Origin: Neospora caninum Liverpool
Taxonomy: Eukaryota; Apicomplexa; Conoidasida; Eucoccidiorida; Sarcocystidae
Reading direction: 5' to 3'
DNA: 64,000 nucleotides
NCBI RefSeq assembly: GCF_000208865.1
Contig: NC_018395.1
Coordinates: forward strand, 4,822,839 to 4,886,838
Below are positions 51,301 through 62,342 of the stretch, piece after piece. A model generated the notes under the pieces. It did not search any database. It was not told where the DNA came from and saw only the letters and a list, made by a program, of their open reading frames with translations. Each line of letters starts with the position of its first letter. The stretch's first letter is position 1. The position numbers and the translations under genes were made by a program.

Positions 51301-54300
51301 GAAGGCCGGAAGTGGTCACCAAGAGACTGGCCCACGTGTGTTGTCTTTGTACCATTTTTTTCGTCTCTGTGGCTGCACGCGCTTGCACGAAGGGAAGCAA
51401 GTAACACTTTTCAGTTTCCATTAGCGCAGCCTTCCAAGAACAGGCATCGGAGGGTACACGGACTGTCAGGGTGCGACTGGGGACATCCACGAATGTCCTA
51501 ACATTTTTGTTGTGCAGGGGCGCACTTCTGTCGGAAGGCGCACGCACGATTTCTGCACTGCGGTAGCGAAGCATCTAGAAGGGGCATCCGCAAGCATTGA
51601 AAAGACCAGTTGTCGCATGTTCGAAACAACCTGATAAACCCAATCCAACATAAGACCCTGATTTGTTTCAATCCATGGTACTCGGGGGCGTCTCCTTCAG
51701 GTATCCAAAAGTTTTCCAACCCTATTCAGTCTCGATGCGCTGCTGAGGAAGCCGCACGGGCACTCATGTCCTTCAAAGAGTACGCGCGGCACGAGTACGA
51801 TGACTTGGCCCGCATGGAGGTGCGTATGAAGAGCATCTTACGACTTTATCAAAGTCCAAAGAAAAGTTGCCGTCCGAAGAATTCCCCGCCACGAGGCGTT
51901 GCTGTGGGGTTCGTACATCGTCGCTTGGCGTAGGATAGGCGTCACCACCGGTAATGGCGACAGCTAACTCCCTTCGTAAAATTACGCTCTCCCTGAGAAT
52001 CGTCCTTGCGGGCTTTTCGAGAACTGTCGGTTTGTCAAAATAGTGCCGTATTCAGGACTGATGAGTGTTGTCCATAGTGTCGCGAACTGTATATTATTCT
52101 GGTTTGCATAAACTTTACCATGCAGTCATACATCATTTCCCACTAGCTGATCAGTGTCTTCGAAGGCCATGGCGAGCACTTTGCCCTCCTGGACCTCGGG
52201 AAGTTGCCGATGGCTTCGGGCTCCAGTGGTCACGCTCTACACCGGTAGAAGGTGGGACTGAGAGCCAACCAGCTGAAAAGCATAAATCCTGCATCAGTCC
52301 ACTGACGGACTATGGTGCGCAGGTTAGCCTGGAAACCGAATTAGAAGGTGACGAGCGCAAAGCAGATTGCTGGATTGAGAAACAGATGTACGGTGCATCA
52401 AAGGGACAAACTGATGGAAAAAGGATTTCGATAACCCAGACGGCTCTTGTGGTCTCTGGTTCAACTGCAGGTGAGCAGCCTCTATAGAGGTATTATCAAG
52501 CCTTCTAACCGAACGCTTTACAGTCCGGAATGACTTCGTTCTCCGTCTGAAATACAATACTTCCTGATGACAGTGGACACGTCTTACAAAAGACCGCGGG
52601 TCTGATGTGAAAATAATGGCGAATGAGCACACGCTAACAGCCAACAACAGACAAGAGTTCTCCCGCGTGCCGTCAGTGTATGTCCCGTTTTTTTTTTGGA
52701 ACGATAGCAAATCTGCCACTGCAGCTGAACATCTCTCTTCTTCGCCTGGAGCGAGCACGCGTGTCCATAGAACTGGACTGTGGCACATCAAGTGACAAGC
52801 AACAGGAAAGTGCGTGTTAGCTCCGGATGAATGACCACACTCAAATGCACAGTGAGCCGTAAGAAAATCTCGCGCAATTCCGCGCGACGGGACGACCGGA
52901 GTCACTGTAGACTCCACGGGATCTTTCTTTGTTGTATCTCGCTTGGTGTAGTGGACTGTTTTATACAAGGAACTGCAGGTGATCGGCGGAAGACAAACAT
53001 CGCCCCATGATTGCTAGGAGCATTCGCTTGTATGACTGCTGGCATTGTCGCTGCCGTTTGTTCCCTTGTGTCGGTACTTCTGCCTTTTCGCAGATCCCAG
53101 GCTTGCAGAACAAAGATATCGAGAGTCTCTAACTGCACTGAAGACTACGCTTGGAGCGCTTGAATTGGAAATGATGAAAGGGGGCGGTCCGTCGGTGAGT
53201 CCAGCTCCTGTGGACCTATCAAAAGACACTGGAGTAAACAAATCGTAGCTTGTCCTCACTGCAGTAGGCTGTTGTGGCGTGACACCTGACCCTTCACACG
53301 ACCTTATATATAGTTCAAGCTCCTCCCTCTCCGACTCCACGCTGCTTCTTGATATTTCGTAAGTTTCAGCAGATTCCCCTAACACAGCGTCGCTTAATCC
53401 CACCGCTTCCGGCATTATTTCTCTTTCCAGCACTGCTTGGAAACGTCAATCGCTTTCAGACCGCGCTAGTGTACGATTCGACCTTCCCCCTCCACCTCCG
53501 CCCCCGTTAGACGATAGTTTCTAGAAAAGCAACTCGTGGATGCTTTTGACGGGTGGACCTGCCAAGCTGGTTTTGCCGAATGGCGCCTTTTTTTCAGGGC
53601 GGTTGGGACGCAACGGATCACCAAGCGTTTGAGAGGATACTCCATAATGCTGGGGGCCAGATTGGAAGGAAGGTGAGATTCCCGCACGGACACATTAGGT
53701 TAAAAAAAGTAACAGAAAGGGATTTCCTTTGCTGAGCGATCACACCGACGACTCCTCGGGGAAGATACTAAGCACTGTCACCTCTCGGCCCCCGCTTGGT
53801 AGGTGTTACTAAAGAAAAAGTAGAAGGATGATTCGTTCGATCACTGTCAGCTACCTACCTTCAAATAGAAACACATGAGGAGCATTTAACGGCGATAGAG
53901 TCAGACGTCAATTTGGAGCCACTTTCCCCCCCCCCAATAACCTAGGTGTTTCCTGCTTCCTTTCGGACTTTGATGACTGAGTGAAAAGGCCCCTCTTGTA
54001 TTGAATGTAAAACAGTAACATCGTTAAGTTTACGCGTTAACTGGTGACACAATGTTCGTGGCAGCTTTGTGTTTGGAATGCAATGTTCTGAACTCGTACT
54101 TTGAAAAGCGGGCTTCGTCCCGCTCAACCTGTACTTCCCTTCCTACGGAACCGTTTTCTCCGTCACCAAAGGAAACGCCCGCTCCCGTGACGCATACAGC
54201 TCATATGGTATTTGTTCTCCCGTGAGAGCCACCCTTCCAGCCCCGCTCATCCTTTGTTCATGCTCATACTTCTCGGATGGACCTGACCTTCAGCGCGGAT

Positions 54301-57300
54301 GAGGGGACGATTGAGAAATCTCGACGCCAGCTTATTGCAATGCCCTTTTTGAAGTACACGGTGTGACCGCATGAGAGGAACAAAGGATCTGGAATTTGTT
54401 TGTGGTATCTGTTGAACCAGGGCCTTGTCATCCGGGTGAAACGGGCACTGCCCCATATCTCGAAGGACAGTATCGATGCCCACCTGGTGTGGTACAACGA
54501 ATATACAGAGCTCGCTACCCGGAAGCAAGAACTGATGAAAAAGTATAGAGACTTGAAGTCGGCGTATGCTGTTGAGAAAGCCCAGCAACGCGAAACCGAC
54601 GCGGTCGAAAGTCAACGCATAAAGAAAGAAGCTGAGGGCCAGAGGAAAGTAGGTGCACATAAAGCAGTTACCCACTCTCGAGGTTGCAGGTTCTTGCCTT
54701 TATTGCTTTCAACTCGGCCTCCGAAAGGGAAGCAGCGTTTGGTACCAACGTGGCCAACTCTACTACAGCCTCCAATTACCAGTTGCATACCAGAAGACAA
54801 ATTCCCGCGCCACACGAAAAAAATACCGCCTCGTGCACAGCATAGGCGGGTCACCAACACCCATGTAAAAGGCGTATATCAGATCGCATATACACTTTAA
54901 TTTATCTGTTTTATGGCTCTGACTGGTGCCTAGACTATTTCGCTTGCTAGACTCAGCGATTGAAACATGAAGACGTTGCTGCGGTGATTATTCGGCCGCC
55001 TTTGTTGTGCAGGAAGAAATGCAGGCCCGTGTTGAAGAGAAAAAGAGACTAATAGCTGAATGGCGGCAACAGCGAGGCATGTCAGGGACGACGTAGTGAC
55101 TCACTTGTGACAGACAAGAAGAGGGGCAACACGACATCCAGCTGTGGCGAATTGCACCCTGAACGGACTGCAGCCCATTTCCTCGGACTGCATGCCTCGT
55201 TCACCTGCTGCAATAACATTGTGCAACGCCTGTCGCGAGAGTCCCTGCGCCACACTTTTTCCGCGCAAAACCCCATGCTTCAAAACGGATTGAGAAACCG
55301 TGTCGACGTCGCGAGTGTTCTCAGACGGAAAGACACTCCTTGGTTTGACCACATGGAGGTTGTGGGGCTTATGTAGTATATTCAGTCACCTCTGGAGTAT
55401 TGTCGCGTTGTAGAGCTATTCCGCGATACGTCTGTCACCGACGATGGAGTGCTATGGTTCCTCGGTAGCTGCGTGCCGTTCCGATTTTCAATAGCGGTGG
55501 ATGCGCCGTCGTCTTCTTTCCGATGACAGAAGAAGAGGCGACGAAACAGCGCGAGATGGATGAGGAGCGCCAGGCCGAGATTCAGCGGAAAGAAAGGCGA
55601 CGGTAGGGTCCCTCATGTTGAAGATACGTGTCGATACCCTGTTCGCAAACACTATGCATCTATTATGTCACGCAGTCCTGGATCAAATCAAGTGGACTGC
55701 AAGCAACGGCTGCGTCTACTCAGCAAAACGGGGGGAATAGCGAAGAAATCGGTAGGCGGTGCTCTTCGGGCAAGAGCTGTGCACAGACACGCTATCTTTT
55801 GCTGTTTGTAGTTCATCATTTGGGGTTGGCCGACGACCCTGCAGACCCGCGGGCTTTCGGTTTGTTCTGATGCGTGACGCTGTGTAGCATCAGTTTAAGG
55901 CGGAAACAGCTTCTGGAGGAACTGCGGAAAAAGAAGGAGCGTGAACTTCACTCTGCCAAGTCAGAAGTATGTGGGTCATGCATTTCCACGATGTGGCTGT
56001 AACCGGCTGCGCAGAAGAGATGCCACCCACATGTTACCGTACCTCGCGTCAGTCACGGCGTCAGCCGCACGGAACAGTACATGTAACCCTACTACTCAGT
56101 AAGGTGGGCAATACAAGCTTTCTCGTAAGGCCGACCGGGAAGCTGACAGAAGCACAGTTTCCTGTTTTCGCAGTGCCGTTGCAGCACTTCGTTCCCTGTG
56201 CCCGACAGTCATATATACATCCCGGCACCAAACTGATGAGAGCGGTCACGGACAGACGTAAACAAATGAATATTATTCTTTGCTTCCAAGCAGTCACCTT
56301 CAATCTCCGAAAGGAAACATACCCGGCAGCTGGTGACTTAGAGCACGTCCGAATCTTTAGACAGAACCACCGCCATGTCAGCAAGTGTTTTGATTTGATG
56401 CGGCATGCGACTCTCCGGTATTAACCTACCGCACCTGTGCCGCGGGCGAGCGGGACACGACGCCACATCCTCGACAGGCACTGCACTTCAACAGACACTC
56501 GCAGTTTGCTTCGCCACATCCCTATGTAGGCAGGCGCGCTGGCAACTTCCCCATGAATCCCACACTCACCATACGTTGCGTTTCTTGCAGGAAGCATGCT
56601 CGGATTGTCGGGGGCCGACTATCACACAGGAGCAGTTGGCCCGTATTGCAGCGAGAAACAACGGGTGAGACGGAGACGGGAAACATGTTCTTGCGGTAAC
56701 GCCAAACATAACTATCTCATCTTCAGCTGTTCTGGGAGGGAGTAGAACAGTTCCGCCCTTATGGGGCTGTCTTTGATCTGGTGAAGCTCGCTACGTGGAA
56801 AACGCTGTCTTATCGAGTTGTCTCCTCCTGTGGTGAAAACGAAAAGTGTATCACCATGCCGTCCTTCAACGACAGTTCGGCAGGGAGCCGGTTTTGGACT
56901 ACCACCGATCGTAAGCATCTTCAACTACGGCGGTGTCCCTAGAACACCTCGAGATTCGTCTGCTCCTTTGTGATTGATCTGGACTAACGCCGCAATGCTG
57001 ACACCTTCGCGTCTACGGCTGTCGTTGTTGGAGCGCGTTCCCCTCTGCATCCTGCTTTTGATGGCATGCTTGAAGAATGCTAGAAAGGAGAAGAGATCAG
57101 GTGGAGACCGCCAGGATGGCGACAATGAACGCTGGCAGCGTGGGAGTTCGAGTTCTTCGGTCAACAGGGCATATAGAAGTGCAAAGTAAACTTTTCGAGG
57201 AGACGGGTACGTATGAGAGGGTGCCGGCATATCCTGGCATCACATACTCGCTTTACGATCCTTATGCATTCAGCAAGATTGGATCAGTGAATTAAGAATT

Positions 57301-58055
57301 AACAACACGATCCGCACATTTTACATCCGCTGGTGTATGGCAGACACATGGACGGCAAGAAGACGGTCAGACGCTTAGAGTGCAATGACACGTGTGAGTG
57401 GCTGTACCATATTGCCCACGGTTATCGGGCTATTGGCTTGTGCCATTGGGTCCTTTTGTTTTTCCGAAGGCATTTGCCAGTTTGCACTCTATCGCATATC
57501 GCCGTGTAGGTCAGCTGCTAATACATGTTGTGAGTCTGTGCAACAGTTGAAGCCACAAATGCTTCTTCTTATGGGCTCATCGCTGCCAGATGGGGCTGTT
57601 TGGCCCTCTAGTTCAGCACGCCTGAGGTTACTACTACCACAAGACGTTGGCCCTATTTTCACCCGGTCGCTACACTTCACCATTTCTTGCCGATGAGTTA
57701 CGATGACTAAATCTCCCTGTCATATGCGGACAGTAATGGGGAAACCTGTCCTCACGCATACTAACAGAACTTCTGTTGCCCGTGTAAATAGCGAAGAGCT
57801 GACAAAAACGGCACATCAGATGAAACCAGGGGGAGCGCTGCCGTGTTTAGTGACAAATACTATCAGCCATCCCGAGCAACTTAGCCTGAAAAATAAGGTG
57901 CACTCATGTGAGGGCTCGGGCTCGCGTGGGGACAATCGAAAAGACCCTCTGGATGTTGCTGGACTTTGAACAGCTGCAACCCAGAACAGAAAGAAGAGTA
58001 CTCAGGAAGAGATCGAGCGAAGATCGCAAAGCGCGCGAGCAGGTCACGACGCCAT
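48328..58055 (+). CDS. CCDC112: CCDC112-like coiled-coil protein
   Basis: Similar to CCDC112, a coiled-coil protein of centriolar satellites and cilia. Exons: 48328 to about 49555 (end uncertain), about 50382-50628, 51518-51608, 51701-51819, 52155-52470, 53094-53194, 53598-53672, 54421-54648, 55013-55076, 55530-55602, 55894-55966, 56591-56664, about 57985-58055. Junction phases agree. Diagnostic order seen: LMSFKEYARHEYDDL (human NTFKEEQRLIYEEL), then WDATDHQAFERIL (WDDYDHQNFVKV), then VKRALPHISKDSIDAHLVWY (EEVLEHLPGKTQDEVQQHEKWY), then charged helices KKRLIAEWRQQR, EERQAEIQRKERR and LLEELRKKKEREL. The N-terminal 400 residues are unlike human CCDC112 and Ala/Ser-rich. The intron after 55076 appears to use a GC donor. 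The last exon and stop are not resolved and may lie between 58055 and 59060. The start ATG at 48328 (GCCATGG) has good context. Confidence 0.
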
Positions 58056-59142
58056 GTAAGCCTCTTCAAAGGGTCTTGCCTAGATGCGACACACTCAAGC
58101 GGGGGTCTAGTTGCTTCCTCGTGACTATTCCAACCTAAGAGGAAACCTGCTCCACGCATCTTTGGATAGAGGCAGCTAAAGGGGCACACTAGTATACAGC
58201 TAGTGAGTTCAACTCCTTGATGAGAGATGGAGTATCTTCTCGCCGTGAACAATGTGGTGGTGCCGTGGGCCTCCTTTATTCCTCGTGAACCTGAAAGGGC
58301 TGGGCCGCGAGCGTAGCACTCGGGGGAAGTGACATTTAACCCTCAAACACGCGACCCATTGTCACCTCCCACGTGAGTCTTCCACTATGCCATCACCGTT
58401 AGCGTTCGAAAAAAAGCCATCATCCCGATAATGATCCAAAAAGCACTGCTATAACTCCGTAGCTCGGACGCGTGTTACCGGCTGTGACACTCCTTCCTAA
58501 ACAGAATACCACTGAGCTTCGGAGAGACACTCCAGTCAAGACGAATTACAGCAACTCCTGCGTGGAGGAGAGGTTTTTAGTAACAAAAGAGCCTTCCTCT
58601 CGGTTTAGTATGAGGAAACATGCCTTTGACGGCCGGGTCAAGCTTACTCGCCGTCTCCGCGGTGGTTGGCATCCCGAGACCGCAGCAGCATACAAAACAC
58701 GCACTCGAAGTCTCGGGACCAAATGTCGCTGCGACAGAGTCATAGTGTAACTCCAGATCGCAAATTGTTTGGGGAGCAGAAATGGAAGCAGAGCGTGGCA
58801 TGTTGCAAGTCGTCTTTATGAACATGATACAATGCGCAATCACCTTCCTTAACTAAATTGCAACAACGGCGCGGGAAGTTACGACCCTTGTTTTTGACCC
58901 GAAACAGTTCTAGCGAAAATCGACGGTGTTTGTGGCCATACCTAAACGCGTGCAAACGTGATACAACTCGTTTCAGACTGACACGTAGACTGCTACAGAA
59001 GTTAACGCGGAGTTTGCTGGAGAATGTACCAGCCCCAGTGGATCGTCGTCGATGAACCTGAATCCCGTGGAAAAAACCCAGTGAACTCCCGCCAGGTCAC
59101 ATAAGGGGATACACGTCCGTGTCAAAGTGTTTTATAACATTC
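58056..59142. other. Probable 3' exon(s) or UTR of the CCDC112-like gene
   Basis: About 1.1 kb between the last supported plus-strand exon and the stop of the minus-strand aldolase. It may hold the final coding exon and the 3' UTR; no frame here was convincing. The aldolase 3' UTR also lies here, so transcripts may overlap. Confidence 0.
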
Positions 59143-60476
59143 CTACACAACGCATTCCCGCGCCACTGCAAGAAGAGAAGATGCACCAATGCGAAACGTC
59201 TTCTTCGTGATGAAGTCGGCGCCGAGCTCATCAGTGACTAGACTCAAATACTGTGCAGCTACGTCGAGAGATTTCACTCCTCCCGCTATTTTGATGCCAA
59301 CAATCCTGCTATCTGTATGCAAAGCCTGATACTTCTTGATAGCATGACACATATCCCTTACTGCGGGCAGGGTTGCATTTACGGCGACCTTTCCTGTCGA
59401 TGTCTTTAGCATATCTGCGCCACTCTCCAACGCAGCCATGCTCGCGCGGAAGACCAGATCAGGGACATCACTACAGAGCATTCCCGTCTCTAGAATGACT
59501 TTAAGCAATGCCGTACCCGAAACCTAGAGGCACAACAGGGAACAGGCACACACACACGACCTGCGTACCACCTTGAGAACAGTGCGCCGTTTGATTTGGT
59601 ATTTGCGTGACAGTTCCGTGTAACGGGAGTGCTGTCGCGGCGCCCCGGTGAAGCACTGACCTAGAGATACAGTCTGGGGGGCCCACGGAGCAGAATTCCA
59701 CATCACGTTACTGATATCGTTAAATTCACAACCCAGTCAGGGTACGAGAAAACTCCACCTCAACCCTCATTGGTAGACCTGAATGTCACGCTTATCTAGG
59801 TACGCCTGTGATGTACCTGCAGATGATACAGGCCACAACCAAAGCAATAAATCTGCCCAGACATGAGGCGAAGGCCCCCAGGCACTCCATGCGCAACGCC
59901 AGAGGGACTGGTAGCGGCAGAAGTTGAGCACACGCAACAGTTGACTCGTGCCACGACGCTCCATTACATGCAGGCATCTGCGACAAGCCTTGCTGACAAT
60001 GGCACAGTTTCGCGTATCCGCCGCGCTCCGAGCGCAAAGTCGAGGGTCTTTGGGTTTTGATCATGTACCTGGCGGACTGCAGTAACGAGAGCCCTGAGTG
60101 CCGTCTCGCCGGCTTTAGCATCGCGGTTCAGGAGTTCCCAGTCTACTACAAGATCCAATTCATCGGCCCCGTCGCTGATGACCTGGATTGCCTCGGCTGT
60201 CACGGTCTCGACATTGCCTTTGCCCGTTGGAAAATTCAGTACCGTGGCAACTGTTAGTTGCGCAGCCTCTGGCAGGCGACTGGGAAGCCCGTATTTGATG
60301 AACTTGACTGCCCACGGCCATACACACACGGCGGCGGCGCGAGGGACCCTCAGCGCATCCTCACAAAGCTTAGTAACAGATTGTTGTGTTGATCCTTCAG
60401 AAAGGTCTGTCGCATCTGTGAGGGAAATCACACGGCGCGCAACGTACGCCCGACAGGCTCGCTGCTGTGCATCCAT
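59143..60476 (-). CDS. DERA: Deoxyribose-phosphate aldolase (EC 4.1.2.4)
   Basis: Class I aldolase cleaving 2-deoxyribose 5-phosphate to acetaldehyde and glyceraldehyde 3-phosphate, expected in the cytosol. Two minus-strand exons, 60476-60069 and 59523-59143, joined CAG|GTACAT to CTAG|GTT in phase 0, give 262 residues, close to the roughly 260 of bacterial DeoC. Catalytic residues by comparison with E. coli are all present: Asp102 in ADELDLVVDW, Schiff-base Lys167 in MLKTSTGKVAVNA, and Lys201 in GIKIAGGV. The Ser-rich phosphate-binding end GASSLL is also present. Toxoplasma is known to have both an active aldolase and a catalytically divergent paralogue; conserved lysines suggest this one is active. 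No targeting peptide is obvious. It is transcribed divergently from the RRM gene and convergently with the CCDC112-like gene. Confidence 0.
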
Positions 60477-62342
60477 CGTCCTGTGACAGTGTAGGAGGAC
60501 GCGTTCTGCGTCGAAACGTTAAGATTCGGCGCACAAAGTTAACTTTTGGAACAGCCATGAACGCCAGCACACGCACAGTTACGCGTGTATCATCAAAAAC
60601 TTGGATCGTTTCCAGGTTCCTCGCACTCGCCGTTTTAAACAAGCGCTGACGAGTTACGAGGATTCCCGCAAAGGAATTATACTGTATAAAATAGTTGGCT
60701 TTGAGCAGAAGAAAACGCAATGAAGTTTCGGTCCTCTCGACAAACCCTTTCAGGACCACAGGCAGTTAGCTCGCCAGGATACTACCATGCCGAACTTGTG
60801 CAACTTGTCAACTTGATCTGCCAGGGAAACGCGGCGTGCATTCAACCACGCAAGCACAGAACTGCTCTCGGAAAAGATAAATCTGAAAGAATGTGGCGAG
60901 CAAAATATTTAGTGTCCTTCGACAAACCCTCCCGGGCATGAGTAGACATTTCCTGTTTGCGGGGGGGGTGGTGACCCTGAGAATCGAGACAGCTCCTCTC
61001 GGACCGCGCAGAAAAATTGCAAGCTCTGAAAGCGGAATAATTTTTGAGTCTCTCTCTCGGGTCTGGATGTTGGTGTATTCGCCAGCGCGAAACCACACAA
61101 AAGTCCTCCCCACATGCGGTAAATGTCAGAAGGTTCACGTTTTCTGTTTCTTCTCCCTTTTGTTAAGAAGAAACGCCCGTTTTCAAGTGAACTTTTCCCA
61201 TCCAGAGACTTGAATGAAAGAGGCGTGACCTCATGTCGTGCTCCTATAGGAGCCTCGGCTTATCACCAAAGAACGAGAGCGCGGCAGTGCTTCCTGGGAC
61301 AGAACGGCAGAAAGGGGAGAACCGCATAAACACAGGGTGTGTTAGCTGTTGTCTGAAACAGACAGGGGTAGGATCACAGATTTCCAACCGATGTCTGACT
61401 TTTCGGCAACTTTGCACTCGACGGATGTCAGGTCGGAGAGCTTTCCTTGCGTTCAAACGACACATATTCCACTTTTCCCCTCCTTTATGTGAGTTCGACT
61501 CTCGCTGCGGCGACGAAGGTAGACGTCGGCTGTTCCGTGTATCTCTCGTAAAGGAACACCTATCCCGCTTGTTTTTCAGAGCTATGCACATCCACTTTGG
61601 TTTTAGAGCGTCCATTTTTTCTGGGCTCTGATCGTCTTCTGCCTGCATGCCTGGAGCTCCTGTTGCTGCCTGCGAGAGGCCGGTTTGCCTCTGCCACCGT
61701 AGGAAATTTCTAAAAGTCCAGGAGGTCAGACCAGCGAAGCTGGAAAAGACACTACGGTCGTAACACAAACTGTTTTTACATTTGGACAGCTGCGTGCCTG
61801 CATGCTCCCCCACGAGTACCACTTCATCTTTTTCGTGCTTGACATCGCTTGTGACTACCCATTCGCGAAAGTCGGCGTGGAACCAAATTCGGTGGCGTAC
61901 CACTGCAGCGAAGCTCTCATCTGTTGTCCGTCTTCAGTCGAGGCTTAACCGTTTTGTGAGCTGTCGATCACACGCTGTTTGCGATTTCTGGAGGTTCTGC
62001 CCGGTCACGAGTTCCTTGTACGTCCTCTGAGTTGTCTTCACGATTGGATCAAGCATCCACTGTTTTGGTGCCGTGTTTGCACCCTTTGTCGATTGTCGCA
62101 TTTTAAACCTGGATGCCCTACGGCGTCGTCCAGCTGTGAGAGGTCGTGGAGGCGTCAGCAGCAATCTCCTTCATCCCACAAGGTTCGGAGACGGCGCTGA
62201 GAAAAGGGGCATTCTTACAAAGCATTGTTTCCTTGACAGGTCAGACGGCTTGGCAAAATAGGATCCGAGGACCGTATCAGTGGAAGCGGTCTGCTGCGTG
62301 TGATTACAGCCAGTACCACTTTCGAGGAAATAGAACAAGAAA
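60477..62342. promoter_or_regulatory. Divergent promoter region, aldolase / RRM protein
   Basis: About 1.9 kb between two divergent start codons. It contains two TGCATGC words at 61644-61650 and 61799-61805, about 540-700 bp upstream of the RRM start. No coding signal was recognised. Assignment as regulatory is from position and the motif. Confidence 0.

Noticed and set aside
53432..53524. Possible extra CCDC112 exon encoding a poly-Pro stretch
   Set aside because: An acceptor is present, but the frame ends in a stop with no usable donor, and the flanking exons already join in phase without it.
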